Assembly (NCBI RefSeq): GCF_000687475.1
Contig: NC_057316.1
Coordinates: forward strand, 4,030,001-4,094,000
DNA length: 64,000 nucleotides
Reading direction: 5' to 3'
Origin: Ustilaginoidea virens
Lineage: Eukaryota; Ascomycota; Sordariomycetes; Hypocreales; Clavicipitaceae
In this document: one piece after another, positions 12,701 through 24,623 of the stretch
Numbering within the stretch: position 1 is the first letter of the stretch
Layout of the letters: every line of letters starts with the position of its first letter
Position numbers and translations under genes: made by a program
The notes under the pieces: model-generated
What the model was told of the DNA's origin: nothing
Databases searched by the model: none
What the model saw: only the letters and a program-made list of their open reading frames with translations

Positions 12701-12994
12701 AGCAAGCCGCCAATAACACTCCAACGATGCCCCGCTGCCGCCAGGCGGTGCGACGGGACATGAGAAATATACATCTGAGGCGCTGGCGACACCTAGCCAG
12801 GTTTACAAGGGTTTACAAGGTATGTTACATGTTACATATGTAGCACGGAGTATGTGCGGAGGGAGTACAGAATACTATGCACTCACTATGCCACGCGCAT
12901 GCTTACTCGGAACAAGATTGCACCTACGGAGTACTGTACGGAGTACTCCGTAGCGCACAGCATTCACGAGTCCATGCGCAAAGCGTGGATGGGG

Positions 12995-13048
12995 ATGGCA
13001 AGGCAAGGCAAGGCAAGGCAAGGCAAGGCAAGGCTAGGCAAGGCAAGC
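12995..13048. repeat. GGCAA pentanucleotide tandem
   Basis: About ten copies of GGCAA with one T variant near 13034. Two overlapping open frames across it encode only repeat peptides. Confidence 0.9.
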
Positions 13049-14940
13049 CTGTCTGTCTCAAGCGATGCTACGGATACGACGGCGCGTATCAGACACAGAC
13101 AGTCCAGTCCAGCTTCGGTCCGAATAAGCCGAGCCTCCTTCTTCATTGTCTCGATGGTTTGTTTCAGCGTGTTTCGGCGCATACGCAGACGGCGACGCTC
13201 CAACGAGGCGAGGCATATTTACTTTTTGACTGCGCCGATAAGCACTTTCAAGACGCGCGGTTGGCGGCCAGTTGCCGATACGATGCGACACCCAGCAGCA
13301 CCTGCTGCCCAGCCCTCGTTTTTCTTTTTTTCTTTTTTCTTTTTTCTTTTTCTTTTTCTTTTTCTTTTCCCCCTCCGTCGGGCTGCTTCCTCCTTCCTCT
13401 TGCGTCCGCTTCACTCACGCCTACAAAGGACAAATTTGTTGTCGTTGCGTCGGTACCCGGTGCATCGGGGCGATTTTTCGCGGCCATGGACGGACAACAA
13501 GACAATAAAAAGAAGAGAAAAGAAAAGAAAAGAAGAGAAAAGAAAAGAGAAGAAACAAGAGAAAGGCAAAGCAAAGCAAAGCAGAGCAAAGCAATGAAGG
13601 GGGACTTGGCAGCCGGTCAAGATGGCACAGGCGAGCTTTGGTGTAGTCCTTTTCTCTTCTTCGCTTTCCTTTGCTTTGCCGCAACGCCAATACAAAACGT
13701 CAGCCTATGTTCCTCGTCCGGCTGTCCCTGTGCAGAGCATTCTCTGGCCCTCCAGCCAGCGTGTCTTTGTCTTTCACCTGGATCTTGGGTCACTGCGTCG
13801 CCGTACCCGTGCGCAGTGCGCATCATGGTGCAAACAATTGACCGGCGTCCCGCCACTCAGTCGCGTAGTGAGTCGTGACACCCCAGGTCCTGGAGGCCAG
13901 GATGCCTGCCTCTCTGCCGACCCGAGGCTGGAAAGGGACCGGCGCGTCAGCCTGCCACGGGAATCAGACTTCATTCCTATCTGGACTGCACTACACTGCA
14001 CTGCACTTTGGCTCTGTTCCTTTGCCAAGCAATCGCAAATCGGTACAGCCGTTCAAGCTCTAGTGACGGCCATGCCGCCATGTCGAAGCCGGCGTCTGGC
14101 AGTCCATATAGATGCTATGTATCAAGTCTGGTGGAACCGCACACTAGGCAGGGGCCTACGGTTTCTGCCCCCCCTCCCCCCCCCCCCAGGAATAACATGC
14201 TTTGTTTGTCCAAGACGTCAAGAGGCGGTACGGTACGCGCTACGCGGCAACCCGGGTCGGACACCGGACGGATAGATGGGATACGCAGTCGCCTTCTCTC
14301 CTGACTCGCGTGTCCGTCGGTTTGCATTCCCACGGCGTTGACTTCCCGGTGTTCCCGCCCAGCTTGTCACTCTCATTGGCCTCATTCAATCAGCGCTGCC
14401 TTGGCTTCCTGCACCGTTATATATTCAGCCGGGCCGGGGCCAGGCCCGATCGATCTGCTCGGTACTCCGCACCCCGTACGACATCATGTCCATGTCCGTC
14501 CGGCTTTCGGCTTCCGGCTTCCGGCTTCCGGCTCATGAAACCCGGGCGTGCCTGGTGCAGCCCAGCCGTCCCACGGCCCGCTATTTCACGTCGCATCTTT
14601 TGCCTCCCCCCTCGAGCGTTTGGCTGCTTCACTCGCGCGGGCCGAGTCGACATGGCCCGAGGACGGATTCACCCCTGCCCACACATACATGATGATGCCG
14701 CGCGATCCCAATGAAATTCCACCCCGCGCAGATACATCACCACCAAGGGGCATCCGTGTCGTCCTCGGGAATGCAAAAGCGCAGCTGTCTACTAAGCTTT
14801 CTACCAAGCTTTCAACGTGCATGCATGTATCTGCTCGGGGTGAGCCTGACAAACACGCCATAGATTGCTCCCGGTTCCAGAGGCGGATAAAACAAGCCGC
14901 CGGGCAGCGGCGACGGGGCCTCCTTCGGCAGGGAGAAGGA

Positions 14941-14988
14941 ACTGACTGACTGACTGACTGACTGACTGACTGATGAACTGACTGACTC
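14941..14988. repeat. TGAC tetranucleotide tandem
   Basis: About eleven copies of CTGA/TGAC with one interruption (TGATGAAC). The antisense frame reads as repeated Ser-Val-Ser-Gln, a repeat artefact. Confidence 0.9.
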
Positions 14989-15686
14989 ACATGTTGCAAG
15001 TATGACACATCAGCACCCGACATCGAGGCCCTGGGGCTCCTCTTCTCCCCTCCCCCCTCTCCCCGGGCGCCGACTTGAGCAAGGAGGGGGGACAAGAAGG
15101 AAGAAACAAAGACGCGTGACAAGCAAAGGATGACAAGCAGGGGCAGCAAGGGCAGCCGGATCAGCGGCATCTGCCGGGCAAGAAGTGGCAAAACTAGAGA
15201 GTGGAAAAGCACCAGCCCGACTGCTCCGTCCGTCCGTACCCGCGTAGCAAGTTGGCCATAGTGGCCGGGTGGTAGGGGACGAATGTGTCTGCGTGCCTTC
15301 CAACACACACAACACACGCACACACGCGCACGCACACACACAGGGCTGAAGTGCATTCTGGGGAAATTCGTGTAAGACCATTGGCTTGCCTCTAACAACG
15401 TGCTCTCCAAGGGTGTGGCATTATCACAACACACACACTCTTGGCACCAACATCAATCATGGATCAACGTGGCAGGATTGGAGCATTGGAGCTCAAGACT
15501 ACCCGGGTACGGAGTAGCGTCCAGGATCATCCTCCTGTATTCCATCGTGGGGACATCTCGCACACCGTCTATGCCTGGGTTTCAGCTTCCCAACCAGCAC
15601 AACAGTCACGCACGCACAAGCACGAGATGGAAACCTGCTTCTTTCATCATCTTCTCCCTTTCCCCCAGCCGACTAACTGTTTGTGC

Positions 15687-15714
15687 CAGCAGCAGCAGCA
15701 GCAGCAGCAGCAGC
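15687..15714. repeat. CAG trinucleotide run
   Basis: Nine CAG units. One plus frame reads poly-Gln but its flanks do not look like a protein. Confidence 0.85.
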
Positions 15715-16144
15715 TTCCACTTGGATGCAATCACCGCGCAGATTTCATCGGTACAGAATCGACGGGCGGACGGCCTTGTACAAGTCGTCATCCGGTCGTT
15801 GCCACATCAATCCCGAGCGGTTGTCGACGGCGGCAAACATGTCCACCTGATCCCGAATACTTTCCGCAAATAGCTGCGAGACTGAAGAGAAGAAAGCAAT
15901 AAAAGTCGCCACAGCTCCCAGGTTACATGTGCACTTTGCGGGCCGAAACATGTATGTATACATGTATGGGGAAAAAAAAAAAAAAAAAAAAAAAAGGGTG
16001 AAAAAGATTTCAGGCCAGTCTAGGTATCACTTTCATAGCTTCGTTATAGACGTATGGCAGGGAGCCCTTCGCCAACAGACATATATTCTCGAGAGAGCAA
16101 AGCGCCCCAGGACGCTGCAAGTGTTGTGAGCTCGCGGCAACATG

Positions 16145-16938
16145 TCAGTCGGAAAGGGTAAAGTTGTAATGTTCTAGATAGGTAGCTGATGGCTCGATCC
16201 AATCAGGGATATCGAGACCTTCACTGTCAAATAGCATATCTGCTTCATTTTCCATGTATGTATAAGAGTCCCAATTTGTTGTGGCTTCTTCTTCATGGCG
16301 ATAATTCTCCGTGGGTTGCCCTTCCAGTATGCTGCGCGAGGAAGGCTCCTGCAGCCGCATTCTTCTGGATTGATGAGTCGACGTGCTACTGCAAGTGGTG
16401 TCACCTGGTTCCAGAGAGGGATGAGCCGCAAAGAGGTGGCCTAATTGCATGGGGGGATTAGGACCTACAGGGCAATCACAAAGCGGTAAAGAATGGAAAA
16501 GGGGGATGGGGAGATGGGGAGATGGGGAGAGGGGAAAGGAAAGAGGGGAGGGAGAGCGAGGAATCCAGGCCAAATCTTACCTTTGACCAGTTTGACCTCG
16601 GTGTTGCGCCTCAAGAACCCCTGCACCCAATGCTTGCCAAGAGGCTGTTGGTCGCCGTGGACTACCAAGATGCGGCTGGCGAATTCCTCAAACTGTACTT
16701 GGGTCGGGGGGACGCCAAGAGCAGCCAGGTGGAAGATCCAGCGGGACAGCAGCTTCTCTTGCTGCCGCGAGAAACGCTGACGGCACTCATGGGCTTCGGC
16801 ATGCGAGATGCCTCCATTGAGACGATCCTGCAGCGTGGCTCGGGGGATGTGCCATCGCTTGGCGGCGGACCGTTGCGAAGTACCTTGCTGGACCTCACGA
16901 ACAGCTTCCTGCAAGTCCCTCTCGGTGTACTTGGGCAT
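16145..16938 (-). CDS. Psq/CENP-B-type HTH protein, transposase-derived, no DDE domain
   Basis: Exons 16938-16581 and 16404-16145 give 205 aa with closing phases. Residues 1-45 (MPKYTERDLQEAVREVQQ, then SQRSAAKRWHIPRATLQDR) form a psq-type helix-turn-helix. Residues about 50-118 (FSRQQEKLLSRWIFHLAALG, GKHWVQGFLRR) match the Tc5/CENP-B HTH found at the start of pogo-like transposases. The DDE nuclease that normally follows is absent. After a 176-nt intron comes an 86-residue acidic tail (EEEATTNWDSYTYMENEADM) like an activation region. It may be a domesticated DNA-binding protein or the stub of a decayed transposon. Start: Met preceding YTERDL, the usual N-terminus of the family. It stands alone inside the gene desert. 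Confidence 0.68.
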
Positions 16939-19900
16939 TTGGGGTGGCAATTGGGGGGGGGGGGGGGGGGGGATGATTCGCGTTCTTGGCTTGGCGTCTT
17001 TCTGATGCAGCAAGGACTCCAGAGGGGGATGCGAACTGGGGGGGGGGGTGGGCAACGGGCAACGGGCAACGGGCTTGTAGAGAAGAACCAACGAGGAAGA
17101 AGCCTGGGCTCAAGCATGTGTTAGAGAACTTCCAGGGATGCCATGATGGCTGGTGCAGAGTTGACGAAATGGCCAGGTAATGGGTGAAGAGAAGAGATGT
17201 GGGAGGCGGCCACTGCGTCCTCAAATAGTCGGAAGAATAATGAATAATGGGAGTACGGAGTACAGTACGGAGGACGGGCCACGACCACGCAGCACGCAGC
17301 ACGCAGCACGCAGGCAAGGAAGGAGCAAAGAGGGAAAGAGGGGGGGTTGAGAGAAACGAAAAAAGAAAAGAGGGAAAGGGAAAGGGAAGGCGCGGCGCGG
17401 CGCGGCGAGGAGGAGTGCTTTTGGGAAGAGGAGAGGGGAGGAGGGAGGAAGGGGGGGGGGAGGAGGAGGAGGGCCTGGCGCTCCGTCGTGTCGCGGGCGA
17501 ATGGGCCAGAAGGGAGGAAGGGGCCGCTGGCGCGGCACGGTACGGTATGGTACGTAGAGGCACGTACTCCAGGACCACCAGACGGATTTGACGGGTCCCG
17601 AGTCGAGTGCTGGTCTGGTTTGCAGGAGGTAGGAGGTAGTTACCCAGGAGGGCAAGTCGTTGTTGCGTTGCGCTCATGTACTGGCACAGGTAGGGTAGGC
17701 GTAATTGGCAGAGGGTGGGGACCTGAAGATGCAGGCAGGAACAGAATAAAAATAAACCAGACAAGAAAAAACCACGGTAAGCGCGTTGTATTTTTTCTCA
17801 CATGCAGTTTTCCGAACTTACTCGATGGGGGGCAAGGGGCCTGGAGGGGTGGCTGGGTCCTGGACGCTACGGGCGTGGGTGAGCAGGTTGGTGCGGCCGG
17901 GGGGGGGGGGGGGGTAAGGGGGTTGGGAGCCCCTTGAGACGATGAAGGGGGCAGCAGAAGCAGCGCAGCATTAAAGCACTGGATGGAGCCAGCTTGCCCG
18001 AGGGGAGAGGGGATGAGTTGGCCGTCCGGTCCATGTCCTTTTCGGCACACCCGCAAATGACATGACGGCTGGGGGAAAACAACCATTGGGTGGGCAAAGC
18101 AGGAACATTGATTGAAGGATATTAAGGAGGCACAGCACAGGCAGTGGCGAGCACCGACGACGGGGCCAGACCAGCCAAGCCGCGGGTCACGCTGGTAACG
18201 GCCAGTGGCAACCAGACTGACTGCTGGTGGGGGAGGCGCAGCGGGCAGCGGGCAGCGGGCAGCGGGCGGCGGGCACTGACCGGGGGAGCGCTTAGCAGCA
18301 CCAGACGTCAACTGAACTGAACTGAGTTGAGGTCAACTGGTCAATTGACGGGCACCAGCCAACCAACTCCCGCAGACACGATGAATTGATGGCAACTTTG
18401 GACCCCGTCAACGAGAAAAGATTTTTTATTTCTTATTTCTTATTTTTCATTTTTATTTTTATATTTATTTGCTTTTTTTTTTTTTTTTTTTTTTGGTTTT
18501 TGCGCGGCGACGACGGCGACCTTTCGAATTTCGGGTGTGGGTGGCGGGCGGCGCCTTGAAAATGGTACAGTACACACGCGAGCCCAAAAGAAAAAGGGGA
18601 AAAGGGGGGCAAAAGGAGAAAAAGGAGAAAAAAGGAGAAAAAGGAGGAAAAAAAAAAAAAGGGCCACTGCGGCAATGGGCATCATGTTGCCGGCTTGGCT
18701 TATTCATCCGTGCCTCATTGCCCTCCCGCTCGCCCCATCCCGCATCCACGTCCTCAAAACGCCTCCTTGTTATACTCCTCCGCGTGCGCGTAGACTGCAA
18801 GCATCCAGTCTGTTGGCGCCTGGGTCCTGGGTCCTGGGTCCTGACCGCTTATTTTGTTGTCCGTCTTTTGGTACCATCGTCGTCGCGCGTCTAAACCAAA
18901 GTCAAGAACTCGGCATCATGCTGCCAAGTTGCCAACCAGTTGCAGAGTCCAGACTCCAGCCTCCAGCCGGCAACCGCGATTCCCTATCCCCTCTCACGGT
19001 CACATGCAATCGAGACATCCGGAGCACAGGGCACGGGGCACAGGGCACGGGGCACGGGGCACGGGGCACGGGGCACGGGGCACGGAGCATTGTTGATGGG
19101 GATGCTATGCTATATAAATAGCGAGGACGGAGCACCGAGTACCTGGTAGTTTGCTGCATGTCATTCTCGAATCTCGGCCCTGATGACGCAATGGCGCAAC
19201 CATACGGTGTAGGAATAGGAACCGGCGACCCGTCTCTCTCCCTACCCCTTCCCTTGTTGCCTGGCGGCTCTCAAGCTACCTAGAACCGAAGTGGCAATGA
19301 GTTCAAAGGTTCCCATCCCAGTTGGAGGGACGACGTGACGATATACGCCAGTGGAAAAGGACGGGTGGAGAAAGCCGAGGATGAGCATTCGCAGAGTTTG
19401 GATTCCCGGCTGGCCCTTTGGGCTCCAATGCAATGTACCGAGTAGTCCGTTTTGTCTTGTTTATTTGGCCCCATCTTTTGCGAAAATGGCCGCTGACGGG
19501 GCCTGGCTGCACTGCGCCGACTATAGCAGTCGGGAATCTGCAGAGCCAAGGGAGTCGAGTCGGCACATGCACCTTGCTGTCGCCATCGCTCAAGCCGTCC
19601 GTCAACTGCTGCTCTCACAGCTCGAAAATTCTTCATGTGCTTACCAGGCATGAGCTTCAGACGCCTCGGCACCACCGGCGTCTGGTCGTAGCCGAGCCAG
19701 CCCAGCCCAGCCCAGCGAAATGAAAAGAAAACAAAAATGAAGAAACTCAATTCTGGGTGTCAAGTCCGTTCAGACCATGCCAAACCCCGCAGCAATTTCC
19801 TGGACCATATATAACCTTTTCCCCCCCGCGCAACCAGGCTCCATCGAGTCCAAGTCTAGTGTTGGCTTTTCATCTTGGCTGGCTGTTTAAGTGGCTTTTG

Positions 19901-22900
19901 GCTGAAGCCGCAGGATTGCGGCAATTATATCGACGGCTTTGCTCGCATAGCTAGCGTGTGTTGTCTTTGTCTTGTATGTTGCCTGCTATCCGACCACGCA
20001 GTTTGAAAAATTGCCCCCTTTTCCCCTTTTCCCCACCCGCTTACTCTGGACGTCCGTCCCTAACGGAATACTCCGTACTCCGTACTCCGCAGCCCAACGC
20101 TTGTCGAACCGTAACCTGCTTATGCACAATGAATAGGATGTGGTCCAAGCTCCATCGCGCGCCCGGCAATATGCCCTAAAAAACCATCATGTACTCCGTA
20201 AATGGGGCCGACGTTTGTTGCCCGGGGGGGTGGCATGTCCTCGAGACCAAACAGAGTGGAGTCTCTGTTGGTAGCGCGACCGAGACATGCGAAAACTATT
20301 CGGTTGCCTTCGGAGGCCTCGCTCGGATTAAAGCGATCCGAGACGGGGACCCTGCCCCTGACCCTGCCCCTGCCTTTGCCGACGCCGACGCCGACGCGCA
20401 CCATTGGATGGATCACGTCGAATCCGTACTATCCGTAGATTGCCGTCGGGGTGCTGATTCCGGATTGTTTCCTGTTGGTTCCCGTACCATGACGAATTTG
20501 GTCATGGCCGCGGCCGTGCCCGCAAGCCCGCTTCAATAGGTAGCTGGTTCCCAGTATCGCTCCCAAGACAATCCTGGGTGCAGGAGAGGAGAAAATTAGA
20601 AGAGAAAAGGAAGAAGACGAACGGAAGACGAACGGAAAAGCACCACGAAGGGCGAAGAAACTCTTTCGTGCCAAGATGCAGTGCAGACAATTGGCGCAGC
20701 TGGCCGACGTAGAATATGAGGCGGGGATGAGTAAGATCGAGGAAGGAGCCGCCGCCTTTGCTGAAACCTGCGGTTAGGCTGCCCCTTCCTGTTGAGTTTG
20801 ATGATTGATCCCACCCGTCTGGAGACTCATTTAGCAGGTACCTACCTAGGGTAGGTTAGGTAGGTATGTACCTAACTGCCCCTTTCTGTTTCCACGCCTC
20901 GCGTCTCGAACCCTGCCTCCTCCTTGGACTTGTGCATCGCCACCTTTGCACATTTATTAAGGTTGATGTTCTATTTGTCAATGCTCATCTTTCATCCCTA
21001 CCGAGTACTCCGTACAATTGCTACTTTTTGCCCTTCACCCCCTCCCTTTTGCCCGATTTGTTGTCATTCTGGGCTCCGGTGGCCATTATGTAACATGAAC
21101 ATAACATGACGCAACCGCCAGCCCCTCTGTCGAATACCTGGGCGAGGCAATTCTCAACAATTTCCGTGCTTTCGGCATGTCGCCCGCTCGTCAGCCCTGC
21201 TAAGACATTGCAAATAGCGGGAGGTAGTTGAAGACCTCTCGGTGCTTATTTCGAGCCATCCTATCGATTGAACTGGGAGTTTGTGACGACAAAGAAAGAG
21301 CTGAGTTAAAAAATCCCGACTTCAACCAACGGGAAACCCACGCCCGATTCAAAGCGACTTGCCAAGTGCCAGGTGGCCGAAATGGAGGTAATTATGCTCG
21401 GCCAGCCGTTGGTCAGAGCAAAGCGGCCACGTCAGACTGGCGGTCGAATGCGTTTTCTTGTGAACAGCTGCCAGCATGTATGTATGTATGTATGTATCCA
21501 TCCCATCCCATTGGAAGATGCCAGGCAGCGTCTGGTTTTTGGACTAGCTCGTAGGTACGGATGGATTGCTCATGTCGGATTCTGATCGTCGCATGTACGA
21601 GCTAACAAATCTATTCGTGCCGTGCCCGCCTTGGGTACATATTGCCTGCCTGCCTATGCCAGGCTTTTATCGTATATTTCCACTTCCTCATCGCACTGTG
21701 CAACCGTGCACTGTGCAACCGTGCAAGTCAATGGGTTCTGCAACCCTAAGGTACCTAGGTACCTACCTACCTGAGGTGCCCACGGCAGAACAGTCTGGTG
21801 CATTCAATGTTCCATAGGAATCGCTGGATTTACCAAGGATATCCCCAAAAGCTCGTTGCATTCAAAGTAGAGGCCCAGAGGCCCACGGAGTACGGAGTAC
21901 GGAGTACAGAGTATGCGTGTGCTGAACTGGCTCGAGCCAGTCGTCAAGTAGCAGCCGATGCCGAGATCCCAACGCACCACCCATCGTCGACGCTCATCGT
22001 ATCACGAAACTTTTATCCATCAAGACCTCCATGACTTTACAAGTTAATCCAAAGCATGCAAAGCTCGCAGGTTGGCGATACTTTCTGACCGCTTGCTTTT
22101 TCATGCGGGGAAAGTTAAGTGGCTAATCTGCCTGCGGAACATCTCGTTCCTGGAGACGTGGTCACAATCAAAGACAGGCAACGATCTTACCGCCGATAGT
22201 ATCTGACGAAGCCCGGCTTATTTACAGCTGCAATCAAATCGCCCCAGGCATGGGTTACGTGAGAGCGCATAATATCAGTTCGCCGTATCGTGAACTTTGA
22301 CAAACGAACCGAAGGCCAAGGTTTCTTCCTAATCAATGTGCCAACATCGATTTGTCCATTGATTTGGCGTCGATATTGCACTTGCTCCAAGAAGTCCTGT
22401 CACCGCCATCACCGCTGGGTGACCATGACTACCAACCTGCTGCGAAACAACAACAAGATTCCATGCAAATTCTCCCAATCTTCCATGTGCCCTGAACCAA
22501 AGTGGAGCTCTCACACAGGAGGGAGGAGGCATGGCTAATCCAAATACGTCTCGAGAGGGCACCAGGGGTAAATAGCCGTTTACGAACCGGTCCGAAGGTT
22601 CGAACGGGCTTTTCACTCTCGACGAGCGAAACTATGGGCACTAGTGCCCAGGAAGCAAGGCACCCCGAATAGAGCCTTTTCTGCCCCTCTGCAATGGGAC
22701 AAGGTTGGGCACTGGGGCAGGCTCATGCTCCTGCTGGTCGAAGGGCTTCGGATGCTCTGAACGCTTCTCGCACCAATTGACACTATCCAACGAGGCTGTT
22801 GAGTTTACTTCACAGGGCAAAACTACGTTCCGGCAGGCCAGGAACATGCCCTCTTGCACGAATAGCGGAGTCTTTGGATATCGCCATCAACGTGGTTCAT

Positions 22901-24374
22901 ATGGTGTTGCTCCAGGTTATTTCCCTCGCACGCCGCTGGCAGATTTTCCGGGATTTGGGGCCGTGTTGTGCTTAGTCTTGTTTGCTCCGCCACAGATTCT
23001 GTCCTCTTACCTCATCATCATCATCATCATGTGGTGAGTTTCTAGCTTGTTGACTCGTTTTCACCACTGTTTGGTCCAGCTTTTGGGAAGCTCGGGACGT
23101 GCAAGTCTACCAGAGGCCTTGCCGTACGAGAACTGGGACGCTCTCATGTGCTTCTCCGCCGAGAGAGATGGTATGGTCAACTGGAAGATACGCAAGCATC
23201 CGGAGCGCCTACATGATGGACGCAATGCGTTTGTTTTGGAAACATTGAAGCGGCAGCCATCTCACTTCATACGCTCGATATACAAATCCTGGGCAGGACA
23301 TGTCACGCCCGCCTCCTTTGGGTTCTGCTTGCTGAAAAGGCCAGAGATGAGTTTACCGGGAGCACTCGCGGCTTCGGCCAGTGTTGTCGCAGTAAGGCCA
23401 TGTGTCGAGATGGAGAAGTCGCGGCATCCGGCCCAGGGCTGGTTCCTCGTTTTCCGATGAATGTGTTGACTGGAAAGAAGGCAATTCCATGGTGGCACGG
23501 ATCTATATGAGTGAGACATGCGCCGTACAAGGATAAAGGATAAATTGGAGACAAGGAAGGTATCTGTTGCATGCGTTGGCCGCGCCCGGCTTGGCACTGT
23601 AGAGAGACGCTGCTGCGGAGGCATCTTTTTAAAGTTGAGTCTAGTAGCCACCTAGGTACCTACATGTACCTAGGTACCTTAGTTGATACAGATGTAGACG
23701 CTCCGACAGGTACCTAAATTAATAAGGGAAGGAAACGGAATAAATCGCGCAAAAGCTGGAGCCGCAGCCGCAGCCGCAGCCTGCATGTACTCCTTTGTCG
23801 TGGATCGAATGAGACCTTCTCTGCCTGCCCTCCCTCCACTGGACTGACTCTAGAGATTGTAGCGACTTGTACTCTGTAGTCTGTACCCCGTACTCGGTAC
23901 TTCCTGCGGAGTAACCAGACGCTGGCCTCCACTAAAGCGGAAGGAACAAAGAGCAGTCTCGTCTAACGCCTAACCCCACCCATTGCCCATTGGCCGTCAG
24001 TCGTTGTCTTGTAGGTGTGGGGAACACTGGTCGATCGATGATGCATTTATTAAACTCTTATTAAACTCCCCCCCCCTCACGGATAAGAGGCCGCCACTGC
24101 CTTCCCCTCTTTCCTCCGACATACAGACCTTTGCCTCGTTGCGTCAATAAAAAGGAATTCAAAAAATAAAATAAAAAAAATCAAAAGAAAAAATCGGAAG
24201 AACCTTCCGCCATTCTTCAACCCCTACATCATAGCACGATTGGGTACGCGCCGCAAAATGCGTCTGAGGAGCTCAGCAACGCCTCTCGCAATGGAACTTA
24301 TCAAGGTCGAGGTAAAGTGATGCCAAGAACGCAACCGGGTGTTCATTCGCGTGCCGGCCATTCGTCGCTCCCGC
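16939..24374. other. gene desert, right part, simple-repeat rich
   Basis: I see no convincing gene. Long G or C runs occur at 16957-16972 and 17902-17914, purine tracts at 17330-17480 and 18580-18660, and a GGCAC tandem at 19026-19088. TACTCCGTA motifs lie near 17254, 20070-20090, 21005, 21890-21905 and 23885; GGTACCTA clusters near 20837-20875, 21750-21775 and 23652-23690. A 137-codon frame at 23047-23460 has ordinary composition but no recognised domain and no strong start context, so I leave it uncalled. The last 100 bases belong to the THI5 leader. Confidence 0.45.
19026..19088. repeat. GGGGCAC-type minisatellite
   Basis: About eight copies of a 7-mer close to GGCACGG/GGCACAG. No coding meaning is evident. 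Confidence 0.85.
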
Positions 24375-24512
24375 TCCAATCATGATGCCGGATGTATCGA
24401 ATCCCGAGCTTTCCGCTCATGATGGAGGTAGGGCGGGACGGGACGTTGGCGACGTGGTTGATCTGAGAAATACCGGTGAACTTGATCTGGATAATACCAG
24501 CGAAAGGATTTG
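24375..24512 (+). promoter_or_regulatory. TPP (THI-box) riboswitch in THI5 leader
   Basis: Two conserved blocks of the thiamine-pyrophosphate aptamer are present in order and spacing: CTGAGA at 24463-24468, followed by ATACCGGTGAA, then GATCTGGATAATACCAGCG at 24484-24502 and AAAGGA. The first is the pyrimidine-sensing J3/2 block, the second the pyrophosphate-sensing P4-P5 block. A P1 pairing AATC (24378-24381) with GATT (24507-24510) is possible; P3 looks long, as in fungi. It lies about 110 bases before the THI5 ATG. In Neurospora NMT1 the same switch controls alternative splicing in the leader; candidate donors here are GTAAAG near 24311 and GTGAAC at 24476, with an acceptor near 24575. Those splice choices are inference. 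Confidence 0.93.
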
Positions 24513-24621
24513 CTTCTTGAAGACTCCCCCCTTCTCTCTGTCCTTGGACCACTCATTCGAGGACCAACTGACTAGTGTAGCATCGTTTCCCAACTGCTGT
24601 GCTCAAGACCGCGTTGAGTAA
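24382..24621 (+). promoter_or_regulatory. Upstream ORF spanning the riboswitch
   Basis: An ATG at 24382 opens a 79-codon frame that runs through the aptamer and stops two bases before the THI5 ATG at 24624. It would exist only in leader RNA that keeps the riboswitch region. In Neurospora NMT1 retention of such uORFs under high TPP blocks translation of the main frame. The peptide itself has no recognisable features. Confidence 0.55.
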
Positions 24622-24623
24622 AA

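Larger units (their letters stand above)
9707..16144. other. gene desert, left part, simple-repeat rich
   Basis: No open frame here shows protein-family character, a plausible exon chain or even codon use; the longer ones run through repeats. Contents seen: TACTCCGTA-type motifs (near 11418, 12539, 12840-12950, 15509), GGTA/TACC clusters (11403-11445, 12401-12430), a GGCAA tandem, polypyrimidine and AAAAG tracts (13320-13372, 13505-13560), a TGAC tandem, CA-rich 15303-15342 and a CAG run. Base composition is not AT-rich, so it does not look like RIP-degraded transposon. Confidence 0.5.

Noticed and set aside
12854..13878. Two long overlapping plus frames
   Set aside because: They are created by GGCAA, AAAAG and T-rich repeats and encode only repeat peptides.
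14586..15434. 282-codon minus frame with a Ser-Val-Gln repeat and Cys-Val runs
   Set aside because: The repeats come from the TGAC and CA tandems; flanks are low complexity and no domain is visible.
17640..18311. 223-codon minus frame
   Set aside because: Pro-rich translation of G/C runs with no conserved segment.
23047..23460. 137-codon plus frame
   Set aside because: Composition is ordinary but no domain, exon partner or conservation clue could be seen; left uncalled rather than named.
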